Source of the DNA: Lacisediminihabitans sp.
Lineage (GTDB): Bacteria; Actinomycetota; Actinomycetes; Actinomycetales; Microbacteriaceae
Assembly (NCBI GenBank): GCA_025362355.1
Contig: JANYGT010000148.1
Coordinates: 1 to 52,031, forward strand
Length of the DNA: 52,031 bases
Direction: 5' to 3'
Shown here: in pieces, positions 26,257 through 34,559 of the stretch
Layout: each line of letters opens with the position of its first letter
Position numbering within the stretch: position 1 is the first letter of the stretch
Position numbers and translations under genes: made by a program
The notes under the pieces: generated by a model
Seen by the model: only the letters and a program-made list of their open reading frames with translations
The model's database searches: none
What the model was told of the DNA's origin: nothing

Positions 26257-27029
26257 ACTGGATGAAGCGCGCCCACGAGGTGCTCGAGGCCATCGAGGGC
26301 ACCCAGACCGACAACATCGCTGCGGCGGCAGCCATTGCCGCCGACTCGATCGGGGCCGGCTCTGTCATGTTCGCCTCCGGCACCGGGCACTCGCGGATCG
26401 CGGTCGAAGAGCTCTTTCCGCGGTACGGCTCGTTCCCGGGCTTCTACCCGCTGGTGGAGCTGTCGACCACCTTCCACACCCAGGTCGTCGGTAACAACGG
26501 CCAGCGGCAGGCGATGTTCCTCGAGAAGGTGGAGGGTCTCGCCGCCGCGATCCTCGCGAACTTCGAACTGGCGCCGCCGCAGAGCATGATCCTCTTCAGC
26601 GCGAGCGGGCAGAACGCCGTGGCGATCGAGCTCGCGACGATCGCGAGGGAGGCCGGCCTCCCGGTGGTCGGGGTCACCTCGCTCGCGGAATACGGCGCGA
26701 GCGCGGCCCGTCACAGCTCCGGCAAAAAGCTCGCGGATGTCGTCGACGTCGTCATCGACCTGTGCACTCCGGTCGGTGACTCCCTCGTCACGCTCGACGG
26801 CCTCGACACCCCGATCGGGCCGGGCACGACGCTCGCCGGCACCGCCATCGTGAACGCGATGAAGATCGAGACCGCCCGCCTGCTGCTCGAGCGCGGTCAG
26901 CTCCCGTCGGTGCTCACGAGCGCTGCCGTGATCGGCGCCGAGCGCTCGCACGAGCTGTTCGAAGATGCCTACCTCGACCAGGCCGAGCGTTCGGCCGCGG
27001 TGCTGCGTAAGAGGAGGTCGCGGTCATGA
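26253..27029 (+). CDS. SIS-domain sugar-phosphate isomerase-like protein
   Basis: 258 residues. The SIS core shows GAGSVMFASGTGHSRIAVEELF, ILFSASGQNAVAIELA and VVGVTSLAEYGASA, as in the UPF0309/SIS group found beside phosphotriesterase-like genes. SIS domains bind phosphosugars, as isomerases, deglycases or etherases. Ends in basic residues. ATGA overlaps on both sides. Confidence 0.82.
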   Translation: MNWMKRAHEVLEAIEGTQTDNIAAAAAIAADSIGAGSVMFASGTGHSRIAVEELFPRYGSFPGFYPLVELSTTFHTQVVGNNGQRQAMFLEKVEGLAAAILANFELAPPQSMILFSASGQNAVAIELATIAREAGLPVVGVTSLAEYGASAARHSSGKKLADVVDVVIDLCTPVGDSLVTLDGLDTPIGPGTTLAGTAIVNAMKIETARLLLERGQLPSVLTSAAVIGAERSHELFEDAYLDQAERSAAVLRKRRSRS

Positions 27030-27730
27030 GCGGCACGGGAGGAATCCTGGTCGCGGGCGCCACCGGTGGGATCGGATCGGCGGTGCTCGCCGAGCTCGAC
27101 CGCCGCGGCGTCCCGAGCGTCGGTGTCGACCGCGACACGATCGACATCACGGTGCCGGGCGGTGCCGAGAGCGCGATCGCGTTCGCGAAGAACACCTTCG
27201 GCGACCTCGCCGGCGTTGTGCATGCGGTCGGGATGAGCGGCCGTCGCCTCGGCGACGGACCGGTGACGGAGTGCACGGATGAGGCCTGGGCAGAGGTGCA
27301 CCGGGTGAACCTCGAGTCGGTCTTCCGTCTGCTCCGCGCTGCGGTGCCGGCGCTCGCCGCGGGAGGCGGAGGCTCGATCGCCGTCGTCGGCTCCGGACTC
27401 GCCCGAACACTCGACGACGACTTCCTCACGGTGGCCTACGCGACGGCCAAGGGAGCACTGCTGCCCCTCATCCGGTCCTCAGCCTATGTCGGTGCAAAGA
27501 GCGGCGTGCGCGTCAACCTCGTCTCGCCCGGCGTGGTCGACACCCCGATGGCCCGTCGCGCCATCGCGTCACCGGACGTCGGCCCGCGCCTGGCCCGGAT
27601 GCAGCCGCTGAGTCGCGGCGCCCAGTCGGCCGAATCGGTCGCGAAGGTCATCTGCTGGGTGCTCTCCGACGACTCCGGCGACCTCACCGGAGCCGAACTG
27701 CCCGCCGACGGAGGCTGGACCCTCCGATGA
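27026..27730 (+). CDS. SDR family oxidoreductase
   Basis: 234 residues. NAD(P) motif GATGGIG (11-17), Ser123, Tyr138 and Lys142 (AYATAKGA) as the catalytic set, and the C-terminal DLTGAELPADGGWTLR typical of classical SDRs. Acts on a hydroxyl/keto group of an unknown intermediate. The product cannot be named from the sequence. ATGA overlaps on both sides. Confidence 0.88.
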   Translation: MSGTGGILVAGATGGIGSAVLAELDRRGVPSVGVDRDTIDITVPGGAESAIAFAKNTFGDLAGVVHAVGMSGRRLGDGPVTECTDEAWAEVHRVNLESVFRLLRAAVPALAAGGGGSIAVVGSGLARTLDDDFLTVAYATAKGALLPLIRSSAYVGAKSGVRVNLVSPGVVDTPMARRAIASPDVGPRLARMQPLSRGAQSAESVAKVICWVLSDDSGDLTGAELPADGGWTLR

Positions 27731-28683
27731 GCGAGACAAAGATCCGTACCGTTCTCGGCGACATCGACGCCGCTCTCCTCGGGCGTACCGACGCCCATGA
27801 GCATGTGTTCCTCTCCTCCCCCATGCTCACCGGCGACGAGTTCCAGGATGTCGACAAAGCGATACTCGAGCTGCGCATGGTCAAGCAGTCGGGCATCGAC
27901 GCCCTCGTCGACCTCACGACGATCGGACTCGGCCGCAAGCCCGCGGCCCTCGCGGCCGTATCCCGCGACACCGGCGTGCACATCGTGGCGGCGACCGGAT
28001 ACCACCGCGACGCCCACTATCGCGCCGACCACTGGATCTACACCGCCACCCGCGATCAGCTGCTCGACGCCGTGATCACCGACATCCAGACGGGAATGGA
28101 TGCCTCGGACTGGGCCACCCCGTTCCGCGAGACCACGTCGGCCAGGGCCGGCATCATCAAGGCCGGGGCCTCCTACCAGCGCATCACCGGCACCGAGCAG
28201 CTTCGCCTCGAGGTCTGCGCAGAGGCCGCCGTGCGAACGGGAGTACCGCTCGCCGTCCACACGGAGGTCGGAACCGCAGCCGACAGCATCCTCGACGTGG
28301 TCGAATCGGTCGGCCTTCCGGCCTCGCGGGTGCTGCTCGCCCACCTCGATCGCAATCCCGACGCCGACCTGCACGAGCAACTGATCCAGCGCGGCGCGAC
28401 CCTCGTCTACGACACCGTCGGCCGCATCAAATACCGCCCGGACAGCCAGCTGCTCGACCTCTGCGCAGAGCTCGTGGAGCGCGGGCACGCGTCGCACCTC
28501 ACCCTCGGAACGGATGTCGGGCGTCGCGGCATGCTCAAGGCCTACGGCGGCGGACCGGGCATGGACGTTCTCGGCCGAAGTTTCGTGCCGCGCCTCCAGC
28601 AGCTGATCGGCGCCGACTGCGTGTCGACGCTTCTCGTCGACACCCCCCGCCGTTTCCTCTCCATCGAAGGAGCACGACAATGA
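27727..28683 (+). CDS. Phosphotriesterase-family metallohydrolase (candidate sugar lactonase)
   Basis: 318 residues. Complete binuclear site: His24-x-His26 (DAHEHVF), carboxylated Lys145 (GIIKAG), His178 (AVHTEV), His206 (LLAHLD) and Asp263 (GTDVG). Bacterial relatives in sugar operons hydrolyse phospho-furanose lactones rather than organophosphates. Lying among dehydrogenases, a lactonase role is the best guess. ATGA overlaps on both sides. Confidence 0.85.
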   Translation: MSETKIRTVLGDIDAALLGRTDAHEHVFLSSPMLTGDEFQDVDKAILELRMVKQSGIDALVDLTTIGLGRKPAALAAVSRDTGVHIVAATGYHRDAHYRADHWIYTATRDQLLDAVITDIQTGMDASDWATPFRETTSARAGIIKAGASYQRITGTEQLRLEVCAEAAVRTGVPLAVHTEVGTAADSILDVVESVGLPASRVLLAHLDRNPDADLHEQLIQRGATLVYDTVGRIKYRPDSQLLDLCAELVERGHASHLTLGTDVGRRGMLKAYGGGPGMDVLGRSFVPRLQQLIGADCVSTLLVDTPRRFLSIEGARQ

Positions 28684-30062
28684 CCGTCAGCCCGTTCGCC
28701 CTCGCCCGAACGCTCGGCCCGGCCGTCGCGTCGATCCCGGCGCTCGCCGAGGTGGACGTCGTGGTCGTCGGCGGAGGCTCAGCCGGCTGTTCGGCCGCGA
28801 TCGCTGCCAGCCGTGGCGGCGCGCGGGTGCTGCTCGTCGAGAAGTCCGGGCGCCTCGGCGGAATCGGCACGGCCGTGCTCGACACCTTCTACGGTTTCTA
28901 CACTCCGGGCGAGAACCGCAAAGTGGTCGGCGGCATCGCCGACGAGGTCGTCGAAGCGCTCACCGCGGAGGGTGCAGCCTTCATCCGCCCGAACACCTAC
29001 GGCGCCGGCGGGGGCGTCACCTACAACCCCGAGACACTGCTCGGCGTCTGGGATTCCCTCGTGACGGCGGCCGGTGTCTCGATCCTGTTCCACTCCCTCG
29101 TCATCGACGTGCTCCAGGGCGCCGCGGGCGACGAGGTCACCGGGCTGCTGATCGCCAACAAGAACGGTCTTTCGCGGGTGTCCGCGCGCTACGTCATCGA
29201 CGCATCCGGAGACGCGGATGTCTGCGCGCTCGCCGGCGTCGGCTTCGACGGAGCCGAGACGGGTGAACAGGTGCAGGCGCTCACGACGACCTTCCGCCTC
29301 GCGAACGTCGACGACGAGAAGTCACGGTCGTTTCCGAAGGAACAGCTCTTCGATCGGATGGCGGAGGCCGCGGCATCCGGACGCTACGACCTTCCCCGCC
29401 AGGAGGGCAGCATCCACCGCACCCCCGTCGCCGGGGTCTCACTCGCCAACATGACGCGGGTCGAGAACGTGGATCCCACCGATGTCTCCGCCCTCTCTCT
29501 CGCCGAGGTCGAAGGGCGGCGCCAGGTCGGGGAATACGTGCGCTTCCTCCAGAACGAGGTACCCGGCTACGAATCCGCGGAACTCGTCGGCATCGGGATG
29601 CACATCGGGGTACGCGAGAGCCGCCGGATCCGTGGCGACTATCGGCTCACGGAAGACGACGTGCTCTCCGCGCGACGCTTCGACGACGCGATCGCCTGCT
29701 GCGGCGCGCCGATCGAGGATCACACGGGCGGCACCGACACCGTCTGGAAGTACATCCCCGACTCCGGCAGCTACAACATCCCGTATCGCGTGCTGCTCCC
29801 GGTCGGCCTCGAGAACGTGATCGTCGCCGGTCGCTGTCTCTCGGCAACCCACGGAGCACACGCATCCGCTCGATCGATCGCCCAGTGCCTCGCGATGGGA
29901 CAGGCCGCCGGCACCGCCGTCGCGCTCGCCACCCCGATCGACTCATCACTTCGAGAGCTCTCCATCCGCTCGCTTCAGGATCGCCTCGTGCGTGACGGCG
30001 CGGTGCTGGAGAACCCGGCTCTCGCGGCCTCCGACACTTTCGCCGGAAGGAGTACCCCGTAA
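28680..30062 (+). CDS. FAD-dependent oxidoreductase (FAD_oxidored family)
   Basis: 460 residues. Dinucleotide fold VVVVGGGSAGCSAAIAA followed by VLLVEKSGRLGG, then DASGDADVCALAG, GDYRLTEDDVL and a C-terminal IVAGRCLSATHGAHAS segment that closes the FAD site. The family is common in sugar-related operons of actinobacteria and planctomycetes but has few defined reactions. No signal peptide. ATGA overlap with the phosphotriesterase-like gene; the transporter genes follow. Confidence 0.85.
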   Translation: MTVSPFALARTLGPAVASIPALAEVDVVVVGGGSAGCSAAIAASRGGARVLLVEKSGRLGGIGTAVLDTFYGFYTPGENRKVVGGIADEVVEALTAEGAAFIRPNTYGAGGGVTYNPETLLGVWDSLVTAAGVSILFHSLVIDVLQGAAGDEVTGLLIANKNGLSRVSARYVIDASGDADVCALAGVGFDGAETGEQVQALTTTFRLANVDDEKSRSFPKEQLFDRMAEAAASGRYDLPRQEGSIHRTPVAGVSLANMTRVENVDPTDVSALSLAEVEGRRQVGEYVRFLQNEVPGYESAELVGIGMHIGVRESRRIRGDYRLTEDDVLSARRFDDAIACCGAPIEDHTGGTDTVWKYIPDSGSYNIPYRVLLPVGLENVIVAGRCLSATHGAHASARSIAQCLAMGQAAGTAVALATPIDSSLRELSIRSLQDRLVRDGAVLENPALAASDTFAGRSTP

Positions 30063-30085
30063 CACGTCCACACCAGCACACCCGT

Positions 30086-30127
30086 CACTCGACACCAACA
30101 CTCAAGCACTCGACAACAGCACTCAAG
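30086..30127 (+). repeat. 21-bp tandem repeat in the binding-protein leader
   Basis: Two adjacent 21-mers of the type CACTCGACACCAACACTCAAG (19 of 21 identical; second copy 30107-30127), ending at the GGAAGAG ribosome site. The leader from 30060 is rich in CA and nearly free of G, so it should be unstructured. Confidence 0.85.
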
Positions 30128-30136
30128 GAAGAGAAA

Positions 30137-31398
30137 ATGCGAAAATCAAGAAAACTCGCCGTCATCGTCGGCGCGACCCTCACAGCGACACTCGCGCTGG
30201 CCGGATGCTCGGCCGGAGCATCGACCTCGGGCGGCGCAAAGACGCTCAGCCTCTGGGTTCCGGCGGGCACGCCGACCGTCGCGCCCTATATTGCGAGCTT
30301 CAACAAGAGTCACCCGCAGTACAAGGTCACCCTTCGCGAGATCCCCTTCGCCAACTACGACAACGCGCTCGGCCAGGCCTTCAGCGCCGGCCAGGGCCCG
30401 GACCTCGCGCAGATCAACGGCACGTCGATGCCGTCGTTCGCCGGCAAGGGATTCCTGCAGCCGATCACCCCCATCATCGGAACCACGGGCGACGTGGCGA
30501 CCAGCAACTTCTACCCCAACCTGCTGAAGGCCGCCCAGTTCAACGGCAAGCAGGTCTCCATCCCGATCGATACCGGCACCCGGGTCATCCAGTACAACAA
30601 GAAGCTCTTCGAGAAGGCCGGCGTTCAGCCGTTCGGTGAGACGGCGACGTACTCCGAGATCCTCAACGCGGCCCAGAAGATCCAAGCACTCGGAAATGGC
30701 ATTCAGGGCTTCTGCTACGTGGGTGGCGTCAAGGAGTACACGATCAACTCCAACATCGGCCCGTTCATCAAGCAGTCCGGTGGCGAGTTCATCAACTCGG
30801 CCGGCACCAAGGCGACGATCGACACCGCGGCGGCCATCCGTGGCGTGACGTTCTTCAAGGATCTCGCCGCGACCGGCAGCAAGTCCAACATCGTCTCGAC
30901 GTCTGAAGCGTCGTGCGACGAGGGTCTCGCCGCGGGAACGGTCGGCATGCAGTACAACGGGTTCTGGGTCATTCCGTCGAAGGCGGACCCGGCGGTCTTC
31001 GAGCTCGGTCAGACCCTTCCGAAAGACAAGACCACCTACTCGAGTACGGGTGGATGGGTTCTCGGTGTTCCGGCCTATGTGAAGTCCGACAAGTCCGCGA
31101 TCATCAAGGCCTTCGTCGCCGACATGTACAAGCCGACCAATCTCGTGAAGTTCACCGGTCTCATGCCGGCGACCCTCTCGGGTCGGATGCGGCGACCACT
31201 CTCAAGGCGTCGCAGTACGACATCTACTGGAAGATTCTGAAGGAGAACGCCGACAATCCCATCCCGCTGAGCGACAAGCTCGTCGAGCAGGGCAACCTCC
31301 TCACGAGTGCCGTGCAGTCCATCCTGCAGGGAACATCGTCGGTTCAGAGCGCTCTCAGTACGGCCAACACCGCCTTCCAGGCGACGTTGACCAAGTAA
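30137..31398 (+). pseudogene. ABC sugar-binding lipoprotein, frameshifted
   Basis: Family-1 extracellular solute-binding protein. Lipoprotein signal with lipobox LAGC (Cys24 or so), then SLWVPAGTPTVAPYIASF and the normal fold. Reading stops early at 31240 in frame 1, but the natural C-terminus (SDAATTLKASQYDIYW to FQATLTK) continues in another frame to 31398. One missing base around 31178-31185 (a short G run, CTCTCGGGTCGG) explains it; restored, the protein would be about 420 residues. Either a sequencing error or a true broken gene. The importer would be dead without it unless another binding protein serves. Confidence 0.85.
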
Positions 31399-31411
31399 GA
31401 ATGCGGGGCGA

Positions 31412-32326
31412 GTGGTGACATCGATCAGAGCGGCCGGCGTAGGGGTGACCCTGCGTCGGCCGGTGAAGAAACGAACGCACGTGCAGCCGTATCTCTGGCT
31501 GGTACCGGCGTTTGCCCTCTTGGCGTTCGTGGTCGGATATCCGATCCTCCAGAACATCATCCTGAGCTTCACGACCGCATCGGGCGGGGTCAACTCGTTC
31601 GTGGGTTTCGCGCAGTACGCCGCGCTGCTCAAAGACCCGGTCTTCTACCAATCGATACTCCTGACCATCTATTGGACGGTCGGTGTCACCGCTCTGCAGT
31701 TCTTCCTCGGGGCGGTCGCGGCTCTCGCGGCTGACCGCAACACCTGGTTCATCCGGCGCGTCCGAACCATCCTGATCATCCCGTGGGTGCTTCCCGGCGT
31801 CGTCGTCGCCAACATCTGGGTGGTCTTCTATAACGACAACGGACTCATCAACACGGTGCTGACCGCGATCGGGCTACCGACCCAGCAGGCCTGGCTCGCC
31901 GACAGCAACACGGCCATGATCGCGGTCATCGTCGCGGCAGCCTGGAAGGGATTCCCGTTCTACTTCCTACTGCTGCTCGCCGGGCTGCAGTCGGTGCCTG
32001 AGGAGACGCGTGAGGCGGCGAAGCTCGACGGCGCGGGGTCTTTCCAGACGCTCATCCGGGTCGTGCTTCCCCAGATGCGCGCGATCGTGGTCACGAGCCT
32101 GGTGCTCGGGGTCATCGCGACATCCAACTACTTCGACGGCATCTACCTGATGACCGGGGGCGGACCGAACAGCGCGACCCTGACGCTGCCGATCTTCGTC
32201 TACAACACCGCGTTCTCCAATTTCGACTTTGCCAAGGCATCCGCACTCTCGGTGATCATCCTGCTGCTGGTGCTGGTGCCCGTCATCGTCAGGCTGATCG
32301 CCGGAAGGAAGCGGGTACGGTTTTGA
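31412..32326 (+). CDS. ABC sugar transporter permease (MalF/UgpA-like)
   Basis: About 304 residues, six membrane spans. Starts GTG at 31412 or 31415. The cytoplasmic EAA loop reads EETREAAKLDGAGSFQTLIRVVLP, the coupling helix for an ATPase. Typical carbohydrate-uptake-1 inner-membrane subunit. No ATPase gene is present in the operon, so a shared MsiK-like ATPase elsewhere is expected. Confidence 0.92.
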   Translation: MVTSIRAAGVGVTLRRPVKKRTHVQPYLWLVPAFALLAFVVGYPILQNIILSFTTASGGVNSFVGFAQYAALLKDPVFYQSILLTIYWTVGVTALQFFLGAVAALAADRNTWFIRRVRTILIIPWVLPGVVVANIWVVFYNDNGLINTVLTAIGLPTQQAWLADSNTAMIAVIVAAAWKGFPFYFLLLLAGLQSVPEETREAAKLDGAGSFQTLIRVVLPQMRAIVVTSLVLGVIATSNYFDGIYLMTGGGPNSATLTLPIFVYNTAFSNFDFAKASALSVIILLLVLVPVIVRLIAGRKRVRF

Positions 32327-33147
32327 ACGCCATTCGCAATCGTCTGTCGGGCCTCGCCCCGAACGTCGTGCTCTTCATCATCCTGGTGATCGTCGTCGTG
32401 CCCTTCATCTGGGTCCTGATGGCCTCGTTCCGCCAGTCGAACGTGCTGACCGGATCGTTCTTCGACTTCTCGAACCTCGGACCGGCCAACTATCTGAAGG
32501 TTCTCTCCAGTGGTCTTCCGGGCAACCTGGTCAACAGCGCGATCGCCTGCGTCGTCGCCGCCGTGGCGAGCGTCTTCGTCAGCGCGGTCGCGGCCTATGC
32601 CTTCTCGCGGTTCACCTTCCGCGGCAGCAGCGCGCTCTTCTGGCTGATCCTCGTCGTGCAGGTCATCCCCGCCGTCTCGATGGTGGTGCCGCTCTACAAG
32701 CTCTGGGCCGACCTGCACCTCTTCAACAGCGTCGTCGGGCTCGGAATCGCCTACGCCGGCCTCAACACCGCCGTCTGCATGCTGCTGCTCAAGGGATTCG
32801 TGGATGACATCCCCCGCGAGCTCGACGAGGCGGCCGCCATCGACGGCTGCGGTCATTTCGCCGCCTTCCGTCGGGTCGTGCTGCCACTTCTCGCCCCGGC
32901 ACTCACCTCGGCGGGTATCTACGTGCTCGTCAACACCTGGCAGGAGTTCGTGATCGCGTCGTCGCTGCTCAACGACCCTAATTCGTTCACGGCGACGGTC
33001 GGGCTGCAGAACCTGGTCGGGCAGTACACCACCGACTACGGCGGGATCATGGCCGGTTCGGTGCTCACCGCGATCCCCGTGATCATCGTCTTCGCGATCT
33101 TCCAGAAGCAGTTCGTGTCGACGGTGACGGGTGGACTGAAGGGGTAG
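32323..33147 (+). CDS. ABC sugar transporter permease (MalG/UgpE-like)
   Basis: 274 residues, six spans. The TTG start overlaps the stop of the first permease (TTGA). EAA loop RELDEAAAIDGCGHFAAFRRVVLP. Partner of the preceding permease. Last gene of the operon; a composite palindromic repeat follows. Confidence 0.92.
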   Translation: MNAIRNRLSGLAPNVVLFIILVIVVVPFIWVLMASFRQSNVLTGSFFDFSNLGPANYLKVLSSGLPGNLVNSAIACVVAAVASVFVSAVAAYAFSRFTFRGSSALFWLILVVQVIPAVSMVVPLYKLWADLHLFNSVVGLGIAYAGLNTAVCMLLLKGFVDDIPRELDEAAAIDGCGHFAAFRRVVLPLLAPALTSAGIYVLVNTWQEFVIASSLLNDPNSFTATVGLQNLVGQYTTDYGGIMAGSVLTAIPVIIVFAIFQKQFVSTVTGGLKG

Positions 33148-33203
33148 CTCCGGGCGCTTCATGCCGCGTGCTGCGTGCTGTTTGCGTGCCGGGTACTGCG
33201 CGC

Positions 33204-33263
33204 ATTCAACATCACCGGGCACCGAGGTATGGCAAAATTCTGATGTTGACGGATCGGGCCGAC
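33204..33263. repeat. Intergenic repeat family A, copy 2
   Basis: TTCAACATCA at 33205-33214 faces TGATGTTGAC at 33241-33250, then GGATCGGGCCGAC. Loop parts GCACC and GGCAAAATT resemble copy 1 at 13174-13263. Here it is joined directly to palindrome B. Confidence 0.75.
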
Positions 33264-33280
33264 CTTCGGCGTCCGACACT

Positions 33281-33348
33281 CACTGCCACAAACGCTGATG
33301 TAATTCGCGCTCAGATAGACGGCGGCTATCTGAGCGCGAATTACATCA
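33281..33348. repeat. Palindrome family B, copy 2
   Basis: Perfect 23-bp arms (33296-33318 and 33326-33348; inner ends CTCAGATAG/CTATCTGAG) around ACGGCGG, with the same 14-base lead-in as copy 1. Placed after the last gene of the sugar operon, while copy 1 follows the eda end. Confidence 0.92.
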
Positions 33349-33386
33349 CGCACAGAGGGAGACGACCCTCCGCACGGAAGACGGCG

Positions 33387-33434
33387 CTCCGCAGAGGAAA
33401 GCTGCACTCCGCAGAGGAAAGCTGCACTCCGCAG
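33387..33434. repeat. 20-bp tandem repeat
   Basis: CTCCGCAGAGGAAAGCTGCA at 33387-33406 and again at 33407-33426, then the first eight bases of a third unit. No coding sense seen. Confidence 0.85.
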
Positions 33435-33514
33435 CGAGATTGCGGAACGTCGTCGAACGCACATCCGCCACCCGCTACGACCAACTCGCAAGCACGTACC
33501 GCGAAGGGGCAGCC

Positions 33515-34474
33515 CTACTCGTCGTGCAGTGTCAGCTCCAGCTGGCGACCGCCGATCAGCCACTCGGTGAGGTAGATACGCCCGTCTCGTGACACGGCGA
33601 TTCCGTGCGGGCTGTTCAGCATGCCGGGCTCGAGCAGCGGCCGCTCGAGTGAACCGCTGCGCTCGGCGTTCGGCCAGCCGGGGCGGCCTCGCTGCGACCG
33701 GGACTCGATGAGGGCTCGCACGATATACGCAGCCGATACGGCGAGGAGTGCGCCGTCAAGCTCCGTATCGAGCAGTTCGTCGCCGCGAATCGCGAGGCTG
33801 CTCGGGCTCGTGAAGAGCGGGTCGACGAGCGTGTGGACGAAGGTGCCGTCCAGCTCGAAGAAGACGAGCCGGCGATTGCCGCGGTCGGCGACGATGAGCT
33901 GCGGATGTCCGGACCGGTCGTCGATCACCAGTCCATGCGGGCAGGCGAAGACGGTGCCGCTCTCGCTTCCGTCGATGGTTCGCACGAGCACCCCGTCGGA
34001 GTAGAAGTGCACGAGACTCGCGCCGTAGCCGTCGGCGACGATCGCGAGCGTCGCGGAATCGTGCTGCGTGCAGACGACGGATGTCGGCTCCCATGCCTTC
34101 CCCGTCGGCGACAGCGGCGGCGCCGGCAGCGCTGTGAACTCGAATGTCTCCAGGTCGAGGCTGCCGGCCTGTCCGGGTGCGGCTTCCGTCTCGTAGCCGA
34201 GCTCGCGTCGCGCCTTGAAGCCCGGATCGGCGAGCCAGAGCACCTCACCGGCGTCGTCGTGGGCGTAGAAGATGCCGTGGATCTCGAGCAGGGGAACGGC
34301 GCGGTGATCGATACCGTCGACACCGTGCAGCCCCGGGCGATAAAGTATCAGCCCGCCACCGGAGGGTTCGGCGAAGATCACCGTTCCTGCGTCAGTCACG
34401 GCGATGCCGGAGTGCGACCATCCGGGATCGTCGGCCGTATCGGGGACAAGACACTTCCAGTCGATCAACGTCAT
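33515..34474 (-). CDS. NHL-repeat beta-propeller protein (SMP-30-like)
   Basis: 319 residues from ATG 34474 (MTLIDWKCLVP). Repeated blade motifs such as PHGLVIDD...LIVADRGNRRLVFFELDG and SPHGIAVSRDGRIYLTEW mark an NHL/SMP-30-type six-bladed propeller. There is no signal peptide, so it is probably cytoplasmic. It could be a lactonase-like hydrolase or a binding protein. Downstream of and co-directional with the PhyH gene, so probably co-transcribed past a hairpin. The frame open further upstream is not supported. Confidence 0.78.
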   Translation of the reverse strand: MTLIDWKCLVPDTADDPGWSHSGIAVTDAGTVIFAEPSGGGLILYRPGLHGVDGIDHRAVPLLEIHGIFYAHDDAGEVLWLADPGFKARRELGYETEAAPGQAGSLDLETFEFTALPAPPLSPTGKAWEPTSVVCTQHDSATLAIVADGYGASLVHFYSDGVLVRTIDGSESGTVFACPHGLVIDDRSGHPQLIVADRGNRRLVFFELDGTFVHTLVDPLFTSPSSLAIRGDELLDTELDGALLAVSAAYIVRALIESRSQRGRPGWPNAERSGSLERPLLEPGMLNSPHGIAVSRDGRIYLTEWLIGGRQLELTLHDE

Positions 34475-34515
34475 CCGATGCTCTCCCAAACGGCCACACG
34501 TGCCGCAACAGTGAA

Positions 34516-34546
34516 GCAGCCCGGGACGCTTGGCGTCCCGGGCTGC
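34516..34546 (-). terminator. Strong hairpin between PhyH and propeller genes
   Basis: Perfect 14-bp stem GCAGCCCGGGACGC/GCGTCCCGGGCTGC with a 3-base loop, directly after the PhyH stop. Only a weak T stretch follows on the minus strand, so it may attenuate rather than stop transcription into the propeller gene, or protect the upstream mRNA end. Confidence 0.75.
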
Positions 34547-34559
34547 GGTGGGTGGTCGG

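Larger units (their letters stand above)
33148..33514. other. 367-bp convergent gap holding composite repeats A and B
   Basis: No gene. In order: repeat A copy 2, the CACTGCCACAAACG lead-in and palindrome B copy 2, then a 20-bp tandem repeat at 33387-33434. The gap separates the sugar operon from the oppositely oriented beta-propeller gene. Confidence 0.8.

Noticed and set aside
21191-33348. Composite transposon bounded by the B repeats
   Set aside because: No transposase or integrase inside and no target duplication seen; a recombination cassette or terminator role is kept as an open finding instead.
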